A stretch of DNA of 64,000 nt from Pelomonas sp965229315 (GCF_965229315.1 NZ_CBDDJA010000002.1:3782001-3846000), one strand, 5' to 3'. Shown: positions 7,372 through 16,087, numbered from the stretch's first letter. The notes: a model not told the origin generated them from the letters alone. Program-made: numbers and translations.

Positions 7372-8675
7372 CACTGCACCTTCAGTTGGACGGCGGGGGT
7401 GACGAGGGCCGCGCGCCAGGCCGGCAGCAGGCCGGCGAACAAGCTGGCCAGCAGGGCCAGGCCCAGCGTCAGTGCGAGCATGGCGGCGTCGAGTTCGGCC
7501 AGGCGGGCGTAATCGTTGGGGCTGTGGCGCACCAGCCAGAGGCCGCCGTGCGCGAACACCAGCCCCAGCAGCGCGCCGACCAGGCCCAGCAGCCCGGCCT
7601 CGACGACGAACTGCGCAAAGATCGCACCGCGCGTGGCGCCCAGCGCCCGGCGCACGCCGATCTCGCCGGCGCGGCGCAGCGTCTTGGCCAGCAGCAGGCC
7701 CACCATGTTGACGACGCACACCAGCAGGAAGCCGAAGGCCAGCCAGGTCTGCAGCCGCACGTCGGCCGGCAACACCTTCTGCGAATCCAGCCATTCCATG
7801 ACGTTGCGCAGCCGCACGTTGCTCGGCCGCTCGAACCGGCCGGCGGCGCGCTGCGCATCGGAGTACTGGACGAGGTAGTTGCGATAGGCCGCGGCGTCCT
7901 CGGGCTTGTCGAGTTCGACCCAGTACTGGATGAACGAGCATTTCGCGTTCATGTCGAACGGCGTGCCGCCGTCGCCCTTGCCCCAGCACTCCATGTTGCC
8001 CCAGTGGCCCACCTTGAGCGCCATGGCCGTCGAGAACGGCAGGAAGAAATCCTCGGCCTCGGCGAAGCCGCCCAGCGTCATGTCGTAGAAGTGCGGCTGG
8101 AACTTCCAGGGCTTGAGCACGCCGACGATGCGCAGCGGCTGGCCGCGCACGATGATCTCGCGGCCGACGCTGTCGACCCCGCCGAAGAGCTTCTCGTTCA
8201 ACGCCGACGAGATGACCGCCACGCGCGCCTCGCCCTCGTCATCCGCCGCGCTCCAGCCGCCGCCGTGCTGCCAGGGCGCGTCGAACATGGCGAAGAAGTC
8301 CGCCGACGTGTAGCGCATGCTGGAGAAGATGGGCTTCACATGGGCGTCCGCGATGCCCACCGCCACGTTGCCGCCGCTCATCATGGCCTGGCGCTTGGCC
8401 TTCCTGTCGCGCAGCAGCGCCGTCGAATCGAAGCGTGTCAGGTCGAAGGTAGGCTCTTCACCCGCCTTGTAGCCGACCTTGCTGCCGGCATCGAGCTGCA
8501 CGTTGAACAGGCGCGAACTCTTGTTCGGGATCGGGTCGCCCGACAGCACGTGATAGACCGTCAGCGTGGTCATGCAGGCGCCGATGCCCAGCGCCAGCGC
8601 CAGCACCATCAGCGTGCTGAGGCCCTTGGACGCCCGCGCACTGCGGGCCGCGAGTTCGAGGTAGTGAAGCAGCAT
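7371..8675 (-). CDS. FtsX/MacB-type ABC transporter permease (first of two)
   Basis: 434 residues. The N-terminus has a helix (LSTLMVLALALGIGACMTTL) followed by a MacB periplasmic core domain (about residues 45-280) and three C-terminal helices carrying the FtsX signature RRAGEIGVRRALGATRGAIFAQF. Its start overlaps the TolC-like gene's stop by one base (TGATG) and its own stop overlaps the next permease in the same way, so the proteins are translationally coupled, as for subunits made in equal amounts. It differs clearly in sequence from the second permease, so the transporter is probably a heterodimer. Confidence 0.87.
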   Translation of the reverse strand: MLLHYLELAARSARASKGLSTLMVLALALGIGACMTTLTVYHVLSGDPIPNKSSRLFNVQLDAGSKVGYKAGEEPTFDLTRFDSTALLRDRKAKRQAMMSGGNVAVGIADAHVKPIFSSMRYTSADFFAMFDAPWQHGGGWSAADDEGEARVAVISSALNEKLFGGVDSVGREIIVRGQPLRIVGVLKPWKFQPHFYDMTLGGFAEAEDFFLPFSTAMALKVGHWGNMECWGKGDGGTPFDMNAKCSFIQYWVELDKPEDAAAYRNYLVQYSDAQRAAGRFERPSNVRLRNVMEWLDSQKVLPADVRLQTWLAFGFLLVCVVNMVGLLLAKTLRRAGEIGVRRALGATRGAIFAQFVVEAGLLGLVGALLGLVFAHGGLWLVRHSPNDYARLAELDAAMLALTLGLALLASLFAGLLPAWRAALVTPAVQLKVQ

Positions 8676-9955
8676 CAGGGAGTCTCCAGCAGGGCATTGA
8701 CGGCGGCGAGTTCGGCGTCGCCGAGCGAGCCGGCGGCCTGGTTCAGGGCCAGCAGCGCGAGCACGTGGCGGTGGCGGGCCTGGGTCTGCGCGTTCTGTGC
8801 GGAGGCCAGGGTCTGGATGGCGAGCAGCAGGTCGGTGGTGCTGCGGGTGCCCAGCGTCAGGCCGGTGCGGGTGGCCTCCAGCGCACGCTCGGCGGCCTCC
8901 ACGGCGATCTGCGCGGACTGCAGTTGCGCGGCGCCCTGCCCCACGGACAGGTACTGGCCACGCACCTCGCGCACGACGGCGCGCCGGCCGGCTTCCAGTT
9001 GCTCTCGTGCAGCGTCACGCTGGAAACCGGCGCGGTCCGCCGCAGCGGCCACGGCGCCACCGGCGAACAGCGGCACCGTCAGCCGCAGCGCCACCTGCGT
9101 GGGCGTGCGGCCGGCGTCGAACGCCGACACGCCGTCGCCACGCAGGCGCTGCGTGTCCACGCCCACGCTCAGCGTGGGCAGGTGGCCGGCGCGGGCGCTG
9201 GCGATGCGCTGCTCGCTGGCCTGCACGTCGAGCTGCAAGGCGCGCAGCTCGGGGTTGGCCTGCAGCGCACGCTGCGCCCAGGCGTCGGCATCGTCGGGCA
9301 GCGGCTGGGCGGCCAGCGTGCGGCGCAGCGGCTGCAGCACGGGCGCCTCGGCGCCGGTCAGCTGGGCCAGCGCCTCGCGCGCATCGGCCACGGCCAGCTC
9401 GGCGGCCAGCGTGCCAGCGCGCGCCAGCTCGCGGTAGGCGCGCGACTGATCGGCCTCGACCTGGGCGGACAGGCCGGACTTGAAGCGCACATCGGCCTCG
9501 CTGACCTGGCGGGCGAACGCCTCCTCGTTGGCCCGCGCGGTGGCGAGCTGCGCCTGCGCCGACAGCAGGCCGAAGTAGGCCTCGGCCACGCGCTGGCGTG
9601 CCGCCTGCTCGGTGGCGACCAGGCGCGACGCCTGGGCGGACGCCTGGCTGCGGCTGGCGTCCCACTCGCGCAGCGCGGCCAGGTCCACCAGCGTCTGCGA
9701 GAGGCTGCTGGTGGTGGTGTTCGAGCGCGCACCGCCGTTCTCGCGCTGCTCGGCGCGTTGCAGCGTCCATTGCGGCAGCAGCGCGGCGCGGGCCTCGCGG
9801 GCCGAGGCGTCCTGCGCACCCGCCAGCGCCGCGGCCTGGCGCAGCACCGGGTCGGCCGCGCGGGCCTGGGCCCAGACCTGCAGCAGGTCGTCGGCGCGGG
9901 CAGCCATGCCGGTGGCGGCCAGAGCGGCCAGCAGCAGGAATGGCAAGGTCTTCAA
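8675..9955 (-). CDS. TolC-like outer-membrane efflux protein
   Basis: 426 residues. A signal peptide (KTLPFLLLAALAATGMAARA) leads into the paired long-helix, coiled-coil repeats of outer-membrane efflux proteins (LVATEQAARQRVAEAYFGLL; ANPELRALQLDVQASEQRI; PTQVALRLTVPLFAGG). Such proteins form the trimeric exit duct for tripartite pumps. The start is a TTG at 9955 that overlaps the ATPase stop (TTGA); no ATG lies nearby that would keep the signal peptide. The gene sits between the ATPase and the two permeases, an unusual place for the outer-membrane component, and links to the first permease by a TGATG overlap. Confidence 0.87.
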   Translation of the reverse strand: MKTLPFLLLAALAATGMAARADDLLQVWAQARAADPVLRQAAALAGAQDASAREARAALLPQWTLQRAEQRENGGARSNTTTSSLSQTLVDLAALREWDASRSQASAQASRLVATEQAARQRVAEAYFGLLSAQAQLATARANEEAFARQVSEADVRFKSGLSAQVEADQSRAYRELARAGTLAAELAVADAREALAQLTGAEAPVLQPLRRTLAAQPLPDDADAWAQRALQANPELRALQLDVQASEQRIASARAGHLPTLSVGVDTQRLRGDGVSAFDAGRTPTQVALRLTVPLFAGGAVAAAADRAGFQRDAAREQLEAGRRAVVREVRGQYLSVGQGAAQLQSAQIAVEAAERALEATRTGLTLGTRSTTDLLLAIQTLASAQNAQTQARHRHVLALLALNQAAGSLGDAELAAVNALLETP

Positions 9956-10635
9956 GCGGTCAACTCCGCGGCGAGATCGACGACCTGGCCGTCGATGACG
10001 TGCACGTTGCGCTGCGCACGTGCGGCGAGCTGCGGGTCGTGCGTGACCATGACGATGGTGGCGCCGTCGCGGTGCAGCTCTTCCAGCAGCTCCATGACGC
10101 TGCGCGCCATCGCGCTGTCGAGGTTGCCGGTGGGCTCGTCCGCCAGCAGCAGGCGCGGCTCGCCGGCCAGCGCGCGGGCGATGGCGACGCGCTGCTGCTG
10201 GCCGCCGGACAGCTCCGCCGGGTAGTGCTTGCCGCGGGCCGACAGGCCCACGCGGCTCAAGGCATCGGCCGCGCGCTTCTTGCGCTCGGCACTGCCGTAG
10301 CCGCGGTAGCGCAGCGGCACCTCGATGTTGTCCAGCACGTTCAGGTCGGGGATCAGGTTGAACGCCTGGAAGATGAAGCCGATCTTCTGGTTGCGGATGC
10401 GCGAGCGCTCGCCGTCGCCCATGCGGCTGACATCGATGCCGTCGAGCTTGTACGTGCCGCCGCTGAAGGCTTCCAGCAGGCCGGCGATGGTCAGGAAGGT
10501 CGTCTTGCCCGAGCCCGATGGGCCGGTCACGGCGACGAACTCGCCCTCGTTCACCGTGAGATTGAAGTCACGCAGCGCATAGGTCTCGACCATTTCGGTG
10601 CGGTAGACCTTCTGGAGTTTTTCCATTTGGAGCAT
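9952..10635 (-). CDS. MacB/LolD-type ABC transporter ATP-binding protein
   Basis: 227 residues. All ATPase motifs are intact: Walker A GPSGSGKTT near residue 40, Q-loop FIFQAFNLIP, signature LSGGQQQRVAIARAL, Walker B LLLADEPTGNLDS and the switch His in VMVTHDPQLA. The DEPTGNLDS form is characteristic of the MacB/LolD/FtsE group, whose members drive mechanotransmission by FtsX-type permeases and not direct transport. The start at 10635 has a GGAAG ribosome site. It follows the membrane fusion gene by 15 bases and overlaps the TolC-like gene. Confidence 0.92.
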   Translation of the reverse strand: MLQMEKLQKVYRTEMVETYALRDFNLTVNEGEFVAVTGPSGSGKTTFLTIAGLLEAFSGGTYKLDGIDVSRMGDGERSRIRNQKIGFIFQAFNLIPDLNVLDNIEVPLRYRGYGSAERKKRAADALSRVGLSARGKHYPAELSGGQQQRVAIARALAGEPRLLLADEPTGNLDSAMARSVMELLEELHRDGATIVMVTHDPQLAARAQRNVHVIDGQVVDLAAELTA

Positions 10636-10650
10636 CGTTCTTCCCTTTGC

Positions 10651-11928
10651 TTAGTCAGCGATGAGCACGCGGTCCGCGCCCTTGAAGTTGTCAGACCCCG
10701 AGATGACGACGCGGTCGCCGGCCGCGAGGCCCGACAGCACCTCGACGCGGTCCAGCGAGCGCGCGCCCAGCTTGACCGCGACCTTCTCGGCATAGCCATT
10801 GCGCACGACGTAGGCGTAGCTGCCGCCGCTCTCGTCGACGAAGCTGCCGCGCGCCACGCCCAGCACCTGGTCGCGGCGGTCCAGCAGCACGCGAACCGAC
10901 AGGCGCTGGTTCTGGCGCAGCTGCTCGGGCTGCTGGCCGGCAAAGCGCAGCCGCGCCGCGACCTCGCCGTTGACGACCTCGGGCGACACGGAGCTGACCT
11001 GGCCCGCCCACTGCTGGCCGTTGCCGCTGATCTCGCCCGGCATGCCGGGCTGCAGCTCGCGGGCGAAGCTCTCGGCCACCTGCATCTGCACCTCCAGCGC
11101 CGACAGGTCGATGACGGACAGCAGCTTGGCGTCGCGGGCGACGTTGGTGCGGTCGGCGATGAAGAGCTGGCCCACCTGGCCGTCCACCGGCGAACGCACG
11201 GCCAGCTCGGCAACCTGGCGCTCCAGGTCGGCGGCCAGCAGCTGCTGGCGGGCCAGCGCGCTTTTCTTGGCCTGCACGTCCAGCGCCAGGCTGTCGGTCT
11301 TCAGGCCGCGCAGCGATTGCGCCTGGTCCAGCGCCAGCTTGGACTTGGCGAGCGCGTCCTGCGCACGCTCGACCTGCATGCGCGCCGTGGCACCGGCCTC
11401 GAAGGCCTGGGTCTGGCGGGCCAGGTCGTTCTGCGCGGTCTGCTGGTCGATGCGGGCGTTCTCGTAGGCGCTCTGCAGCGCGGCGGCCTGTTGGCGCGCC
11501 TCGACCTCGGCACGGGCCAGGTCGGCGCGCAGCGCATCGACGTTGCTGCGCTCCTGCGCCAGGCGGTTGGTCAGCTCGGGCGAGTCCACGCGGGCCAGCA
11601 CCTGGCCGCGCTTGACCGGGTCGCCCGCCTGCACGGCCAGCGTGACGGTGCCGGCGCCTTGCGCATACAGCGTGGGGCTCTGCGCGGCGACGACGCGGCC
11701 CTCGCCGGCCACGTCGCGGATCAGCGGTGCCACGCCGACGGTCGCGACCGACAGCCGGGCCAGGCTCACGGCCGAGCCGGCCGACAGCATCTGCCGCATG
11801 CGCCCGCCGCCGGCCAGCGCCAGCACGGCCAGCAGGATGACGACGCCGCCGATCAGCAGCGGCCAGCGTCGGGGCTTGGTGGCGAGCAGCTTGTCCTGCT
11901 CGGAGGTGTCGCGAAAGCCAGTGTTCAT
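10651..11928 (-). CDS. HlyD/RND-type periplasmic membrane fusion protein
   Basis: 425 residues from the ATG at 11928; the frame continues to 12036 but the extra part is not conserved-looking. A cytoplasmic stretch of about 20 residues precedes one helix (WPLLIGGVVILLAVLALAGG). Then follow a first half-lipoyl segment (GAGTVTLAVQAGDPVKRGQVLARVDSP, residues 94-120), a long alpha-hairpin coiled coil to about residue 220, the second half-lipoyl (VRSPVDGQVGQLF) and beta-barrel domains. It bridges the inner-membrane ABC permeases to the TolC-like duct. It is first in the five-gene operon; CGGAC half-site repeats lie 70-100 bases upstream. Confidence 0.88.
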   Translation of the reverse strand: MNTGFRDTSEQDKLLATKPRRWPLLIGGVVILLAVLALAGGGRMRQMLSAGSAVSLARLSVATVGVAPLIRDVAGEGRVVAAQSPTLYAQGAGTVTLAVQAGDPVKRGQVLARVDSPELTNRLAQERSNVDALRADLARAEVEARQQAAALQSAYENARIDQQTAQNDLARQTQAFEAGATARMQVERAQDALAKSKLALDQAQSLRGLKTDSLALDVQAKKSALARQQLLAADLERQVAELAVRSPVDGQVGQLFIADRTNVARDAKLLSVIDLSALEVQMQVAESFARELQPGMPGEISGNGQQWAGQVSSVSPEVVNGEVAARLRFAGQQPEQLRQNQRLSVRVLLDRRDQVLGVARGSFVDESGGSYAYVVRNGYAEKVAVKLGARSLDRVEVLSGLAAGDRVVISGSDNFKGADRVLIAD

Positions 11929-11999
11929 GCCCTGGCTTGACGCAAGCGTTGTGCCAGCCCACCGCCCCTGAAGAATCAAGGACTTGGCACGGCCCGGCG

Positions 12000-12027
12000 T
12001 GTCCGCGGACAGTGGTCGGACAGTCCG
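12000..12027. promoter_or_regulatory. Clustered CGGAC dyads, operator-like, upstream of export operon
   Basis: A perfect palindrome TGTCCGCGGACA occupies 12000-12011 and a second dyad CGGAC-A-GTCCG occupies 12017-12027. The direct repeat CGGACAGT recurs 11 bases apart (12006 and 12017), which puts both copies on one face of the helix. The cluster is 72 bases upstream of the membrane fusion gene's start and downstream of the tautomerase stop. This is what a dimeric repressor or response regulator site looks like; the protein is unknown. Confidence 0.4.
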
Positions 12028-12089
12028 GGCGGTCACTGCGAAGGCGTCTCCCTGCGCTCCACCGAGTGGACAGGAGGGCCTCAGCGGGG

Positions 12090-12452
12090 CTATTCGACCA
12101 ACCGCCCGCCAAACACCATACGCCCAGCCCCCGCTGTCGCGTATTCAAGATGCACGCGGTCAACTGGCCGCCTGCTGGCCTGGGCCAACGCGGCGGTCAG
12201 CGCAGCGATTTCAGCCCGCAGTGCGGCGCCGGTCGGCGGGTGGGCATGCAGGATGCGCACGAACAGCGGTAGCGCGCCGACGACCGGACCGCCGTTCTCA
12301 GCGTAGTGATCGGCTGGCAATGAATGCAGTCGCATCCAGACCCGGCCGGGAGCGGCGTTGAGGGCGTCACCCGCGGCGTTGGCCAGACTCTGCACAAGCG
12401 CGTCAGCATCGGCCGGCAAGTCGCCGACCCAGTACACGTCAAGGATGGGCAT
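12090..12452 (-). CDS. Tautomerase-family (4-oxalocrotonate tautomerase-like) protein
   Basis: 120 residues as encoded. It begins MPILDVYWVGDLPADAD; removal of Met would expose Pro1, the catalytic base of the tautomerase superfamily. The length is about twice that of a single beta-alpha-beta unit, so it is a fused-repeat member like MIF or CaaD-type proteins. The second half begins near LPLFVRILHAHPP, where a second Pro is absent. Conserved-looking arginines (VWMRLHSLP) may bind a carboxylate. The natural substrate cannot be told. It lies alone between the export operon and a miniprotein gene. Confidence 0.65.
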   Translation of the reverse strand: MPILDVYWVGDLPADADALVQSLANAAGDALNAAPGRVWMRLHSLPADHYAENGGPVVGALPLFVRILHAHPPTGAALRAEIAALTAALAQASRRPVDRVHLEYATAGAGRMVFGGRLVE

Positions 12453-12516
12453 GCGGATTCCTCCTCAGTCCGCACAGCTTAGGCCGAACGTACGCGCGAC
12501 GCTCGGCGGTGGTCGT

Positions 12517-12600
12517 TCAAGCGCCGTTAGCGACCAGGAAACAGTAGGCCAGCACGGCCAGCGACAGGCACAGGCTGAACAGCGAGTTGGTACGCATCAT
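12517..12600 (-). CDS. Predicted 27-residue membrane miniprotein
   Basis: A short frame of 27 codons (MMRTNSLFSLCLSLAVLAYC then FLVANGA) preceded by a GGGAGAA ribosome site 5 bases before its ATG, better than many sites in this window. The peptide is one hydrophobic helix with a positively charged N-terminus, as in small single-pass inner-membrane proteins. It starts 38 bases after the DUF1501 gene's stop on the same strand, so it may be the last gene of that operon. I know no family for it. Chance is possible, since short hydrophobic frames occur in GC-rich DNA, but the ribosome site and position support it. Confidence 0.5.
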   Translation of the reverse strand: MMRTNSLFSLCLSLAVLAYCFLVANGA

Positions 12601-12638
12601 GTCGTTCTCCCATCCGTTCGAACGTGGCGGCAGGCGCC

Positions 12639-13871
12639 TCAGGCGCGCAGCAGCCGGTTGGCATAACGCCAAGTTTGCGGGCTCTCGGGAAACACTGTCG
12701 CCAGCGCGGTCTCCGACAGGCCCAGGTGGCGCTGCAGCAGCGGCGCGAGCACCTGGCGGAAGTCGGTGCGCACGGCCAGGTCGCGGCCGTCGGCGAGCGC
12801 GCTGGCATCCAGCCCCGGCCATTCGCCCAGCACCTGCCCGCCGGCCACGGGGCCGCCCAGCAGCCAGATGACGTTGCCGCGGCCATGGTCGGTGCCGCCG
12901 TTGCCGTTCTGGCGCAGCGTGCGGCCGAACTCGCTGGCGACGACGATGACGGTGTCCTTGAAGGTGTCGCCCAGGCCCGCGGACAGCGCGTCCAGGCCCT
13001 CGCCCAGGCTGGCCAGCCGGTTGGCGAGCTGGCCGCGCGCGGCACCCTGGTTGACGTGCGTGTCCCAGCCGCCGACGGACGTGAACGCGAGCTGGGTGTG
13101 CGGGTCCTTGCGGATCAGCGTGCCCAGCCGGCGCGCATCGGCGGCGAAGCTGCGTGCGGACGGCGCGCCGGCGTCGGCGCTCGGGTCCATGGACCTGGGC
13201 TCGCCGGCGGCCATGCTGCGCGCCATCTCGCCACGGCCCTCGGTCGCGTCGCGCAGCGTGCCGCTGAGCTGGGCATCGTTCGCGTAGAGCTTGGCCAGGC
13301 CGGCCTGCATCTGCGGGTTGTCGATGGCGCGGCGCTGCATCGCGCCGGGCCCCAGGCCCAGGCTGGCGACGCTGGCCGTGCCGGCAAAGATGCGCGGCGG
13401 CGTTTGCCCCTGGCTGATGGCCCGCGTCGGGCTGGGTTCGCCGGGCAGCGCCGTCAGCAGCCGGTTCATCCAGCCGTCGGGCGTGGACTTGCGGCCCGGC
13501 GTGCCGGATTCGAAGTAGTCCTGCGCGTCGAAGTGCGAGCGCGTCGGGTCGGGCGAGCCGCTGGCGTGCACGAAGGCGAGCTGGCCGCCGTCCCAGTGGC
13601 GCTTCAGTGGCGACAGCGCAGGGTGCAGGCCGAACAGCGCGTCGAGCTTGAGCAAGCCGTCGTCGGTGCCGGGCGGCGGCAGCGCGATCTGCGGGCGGCT
13701 GGCGGCGTACTCGCGCTCGCCGTAGGGCGCAACGACCGAGAGGCCGTCCACCGCGCCGCGCAGCATGACGACGACGAGCTTCTTCTGCCCGCCGTTCTGG
13801 GCGTGCACCAGCGACACGGGCAGGCCGCCCAGCGTGAAGGCACCGAAGTGCAGCAGTTGGCGGCGCAGCAT
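12639..13871 (-). CDS. DUF1501 exported protein (sulfatase-like fold)
   Basis: 410 residues. The N-terminus MLRRQLLHFGAFTLGGLPV resembles a Tat-type signal with a twin arginine, ending near VHAQ. The body has the family features LVVVMLRGAVDGLSVVAPYG, the HASGSPDPTRSHFDAQDYFE segment, GGWDTHVNQG, VIVVASEFGRTLRQNGNGGTDHG and a C-terminal VFPE region. The His/Asp motifs resemble the alkaline phosphatase-sulfatase superfamily, but no activity is established. DUF1501 genes are habitually paired with DUF1800 genes, as here: the DUF1800 gene ends 10 bases upstream. Confidence 0.9.
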   Translation of the reverse strand: MLRRQLLHFGAFTLGGLPVSLVHAQNGGQKKLVVVMLRGAVDGLSVVAPYGEREYAASRPQIALPPPGTDDGLLKLDALFGLHPALSPLKRHWDGGQLAFVHASGSPDPTRSHFDAQDYFESGTPGRKSTPDGWMNRLLTALPGEPSPTRAISQGQTPPRIFAGTASVASLGLGPGAMQRRAIDNPQMQAGLAKLYANDAQLSGTLRDATEGRGEMARSMAAGEPRSMDPSADAGAPSARSFAADARRLGTLIRKDPHTQLAFTSVGGWDTHVNQGAARGQLANRLASLGEGLDALSAGLGDTFKDTVIVVASEFGRTLRQNGNGGTDHGRGNVIWLLGGPVAGGQVLGEWPGLDASALADGRDLAVRTDFRQVLAPLLQRHLGLSETALATVFPESPQTWRYANRLLRA

Positions 13872-13881
13872 GGTCGGGTCC

Positions 13882-15459
13882 TCAGCGCTTCATGAAATCG
13901 GGGCTGGCCAGCAGCAGGGCGACCTGCTGGCCGACCGGCTCGTCGGCGAGCGTGCGGCGCGTGAGGTCGCTGAGCGAGGCGCCCAGCGTGACGCTCAGCC
14001 GCTCGGGGCTGATGCCGCTGGCCTGGCCCAGCGTCGTGGCGAGCTGCACGCGCTGCGTCAGCGCCTCGGGGTTGCGCCAGGCCGCGGCCGTGCTCTTGTA
14101 GCCGTCGGGGGTCTGGGCGCCGTACAGCGGCTGGCCGGCCTGGGCCAGCGCGGCGAGCAGCTTGCGCGGCTCGGCCAGCGGCAGGTCCAGCGCGCGCAGG
14201 CTGGACAGCAGGTACTGGTAGGGCGTCTTGAACTTGGCCTGGTAGGCGTCGCGCTGCCAGAACTCGTCGGCGCGGATCAGCGTGCGCGTGAACTCGCGCA
14301 GGTCGCCGCCGGTGGCCCTGAAGTTGTCGGCCAGCTTCTGCACCAGGCCGGGTGGCGGCTCGTCGGCCACGAAGGCCTGCGCGAACTTGTGCGCCAGATG
14401 CCGGGCCGTGGCCGGGTGGGCGGCCAGCACGTCCAGCGCGCGCTCACCCTCGGCGGGCCCTGCGCCGTTGATGTTCAGGCCCAGCCAGGTCTTGGCGCCG
14501 TTGTCGTGCTTGCGCGGGTCGAACACGAACAGGTCGCCCGTGCCACCGACCAGCGCCTTGCGCGAGTCCAGCCCCCAGCCCGTCAGCATGCGCGCCAGCT
14601 CGGTCACGTCGCGCTGCGAGTAGCCGCCGTCCACGCCCAGCGTGTGCAGCTCCATCAGCTCGCGGGCGTAGTTCTCGTTGAGGCCGGCGGGCACGCGGGC
14701 CTTCAGCGCGGGCCGCTCGGCCAGGAAGCGGCGCGCCCGCTGCGGCGGTTGGTAGCCGGCGACGACGCTCTGCGCGTTGTCCAGGTAGGTCAGCATCGCC
14801 GGGTGCCGTGCGGTGGCGCCCAGCATGTCGCGGAAGCGCCCCAGCACGTGCGGGCGGATGGCGCGCTGTTCGTAGTCGGCCACCAGCACGCCCACCGGGC
14901 CCTTGCCGGCGTAGACGTTGAAATGGTTGAACCAGAACTCCGTCAGCACCTCCTCCAGTTGCGCGGGGCTCTGCAGCGCACGGGCGAGCCGGGCGGTCGC
15001 GGCGTCGGCCACGAGCGGGCGGACCTGTTCGCGCACGGCGTTCAGCGCGTCGGCGCCGGGTGTCATGCCCCGGGACTGCTCGCGTTTGGCTTCGCGGGTC
15101 GCCTTGATGGCCTCGCGGTAGCGGCCCAGCAGCTCGGCCTGGCCGAGCCGGAGCACGTCCATGCCGGCCAGGCGCGCGGCCAGCGCCTCGGGTTGCGGCA
15201 GGCGGCGCGGTTCGAGCTGCTCGGTCAGGAAGCGCTCCAGCCAGGCATCAGCGCCCTGGGCCGCGATGGCCGTGGCATCGGCCGGCCGGGGGCCGTAGCC
15301 CAGCCGGTTCAGCGCATGCAGCGCACGCTCATCGGCGCTCAGCGGCGGGGTGGTCGTGGTGCTGGTGGCGAGACTGGCCGCCTGGCTGCGGCGCGCCGCC
15401 AGCATCACGCCACTGGCCAGGGCTGCGGCACTGCTGAGGATGAAGCGGCGGTTGCGCAT
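13882..15459 (-). CDS. DUF1800 exported protein, partner of DUF1501
   Basis: 525 residues. A Tat-like leader (MRNRRFILSSAAALASGVML) ends near RSQA. The mature part opens with ALHALNRLGYGPRPADA, the typical DUF1800 start, and contains EFWFNHFNVY, ENYARELMELHTLGVDGGYSQ and ARMLTGWGLD, all hallmarks of the family; the last resembles a helical surface-protein repeat. Function is unknown; the family is common in soil and freshwater bacteria and suspected of outer-surface or secretion roles. It precedes DUF1501 by 10 bases and is the first gene of the operon. Confidence 0.92.
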   Translation of the reverse strand: MRNRRFILSSAAALASGVMLAARRSQAASLATSTTTTPPLSADERALHALNRLGYGPRPADATAIAAQGADAWLERFLTEQLEPRRLPQPEALAARLAGMDVLRLGQAELLGRYREAIKATREAKREQSRGMTPGADALNAVREQVRPLVADAATARLARALQSPAQLEEVLTEFWFNHFNVYAGKGPVGVLVADYEQRAIRPHVLGRFRDMLGATARHPAMLTYLDNAQSVVAGYQPPQRARRFLAERPALKARVPAGLNENYARELMELHTLGVDGGYSQRDVTELARMLTGWGLDSRKALVGGTGDLFVFDPRKHDNGAKTWLGLNINGAGPAEGERALDVLAAHPATARHLAHKFAQAFVADEPPPGLVQKLADNFRATGGDLREFTRTLIRADEFWQRDAYQAKFKTPYQYLLSSLRALDLPLAEPRKLLAALAQAGQPLYGAQTPDGYKSTAAAWRNPEALTQRVQLATTLGQASGISPERLSVTLGASLSDLTRRTLADEPVGQQVALLLASPDFMKR

Positions 15460-15538
15460 CGGCGATCTCCGGGGTCGTCGTCACCCGAGCATCCCGCAGC
15501 GCGCGCAAGGCCATGTGGCCCATGCGCAAAGATTTGTG

Positions 15539-15910
15539 TCAGGCCAGCCAGCGCTCCAGGCTGCGCAGGGTGGCGGCCACGTCCAGCGGCTTGGTCCAGT
15601 GGCCGTCGAAGCCCCCGCTTTGCGACAGCTCCGCCGCGACGGCCTGGGACTCGGCCGTCACCAGCAGCGCCGGCACGTCGGCGGGCAGGCCGAGGGCACG
15701 CAGTTCGCCCAGCAACTCGTTGCCGGCGATGTCGGGCAGGCGCAGGTCGCACAACACCAGGTCGATGCCCCCCAGCGCGACCAGCCGCCTGGCTTCGGCA
15801 CCGTTGCGTGCCACCACCACGCTGCAGCCCGGCCGCAACTCGACGATGCCCTGCATCAGCAGCGCGTTGACGGGGTCGTCCTCCACGTAGAGGATCTTGC
15901 GCGCCGTCAT
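15539..15910 (-). CDS. Single-domain response regulator (REC only)
   Basis: 123 residues from the ATG at 15910, which follows a strong GGGAGG. The receiver fold is complete: ILYVEDDPVNALLMQ with the acidic pair, the phospho-acceptor Asp in LVLCDLRLPDIAGN, Thr in LLVTAES and the conserved Lys in GHWTKPLD. There is no output domain, so it works through protein contacts or as a phosphorelay shuttle. Two more receiver genes lie upstream on the same strand and no histidine kinase adjoins. A sigma70-like promoter is at 16004-16033. Confidence 0.88.
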   Translation of the reverse strand: MTARKILYVEDDPVNALLMQGIVELRPGCSVVVARNGAEARRLVALGGIDLVLCDLRLPDIAGNELLGELRALGLPADVPALLVTAESQAVAAELSQSGGFDGHWTKPLDVAATLRSLERWLA

Positions 15911-16003
15911 GCCTCCCCCCCGGGCAGGCAGTGGGCCGCGGCGGCGGCAGGGGGGCGAAGGCAGCAAGACATGACGGGGAAGATTCGCTGAGGGACGGCG
16001 ATC

Positions 16004-16033
16004 ATTATCAAATTTATCGATATGAATTCGCAA
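16004..16033 (-). promoter_or_regulatory. Sigma70-like promoter for the REC-only gene
   Basis: On the minus strand TTGCGA (4 of 6 matches to TTGACA) is followed after 18 bases by GATAAT (5 of 6 to TATAAT). The element sits in the only AT-rich patch of the area, between the REC-Hpt stop and the REC-only start, and would give a leader of about 85 bases. It suggests that this receiver gene is also transcribed on its own. Confidence 0.45.
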
Positions 16034-16087
16034 TCCACACACCCCTGAACGGGTGGCGTCGGGCCCATTTGCCAAATTCTGCCGGGC

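Noticed and set aside
6076..7989. Extended N-terminus of the second permease (637 codons)
   Set aside because: The extension lies in another frame of the first permease gene; the TGATG junction at 7371 gives the true start.
15911..16072. A 53-codon frame ending in an ATGA overlap with the REC-only gene
   Set aside because: The overlap looks tempting, but the peptide is of mixed composition with no ribosome site, and its frame runs through the likely promoter at 16004-16033.
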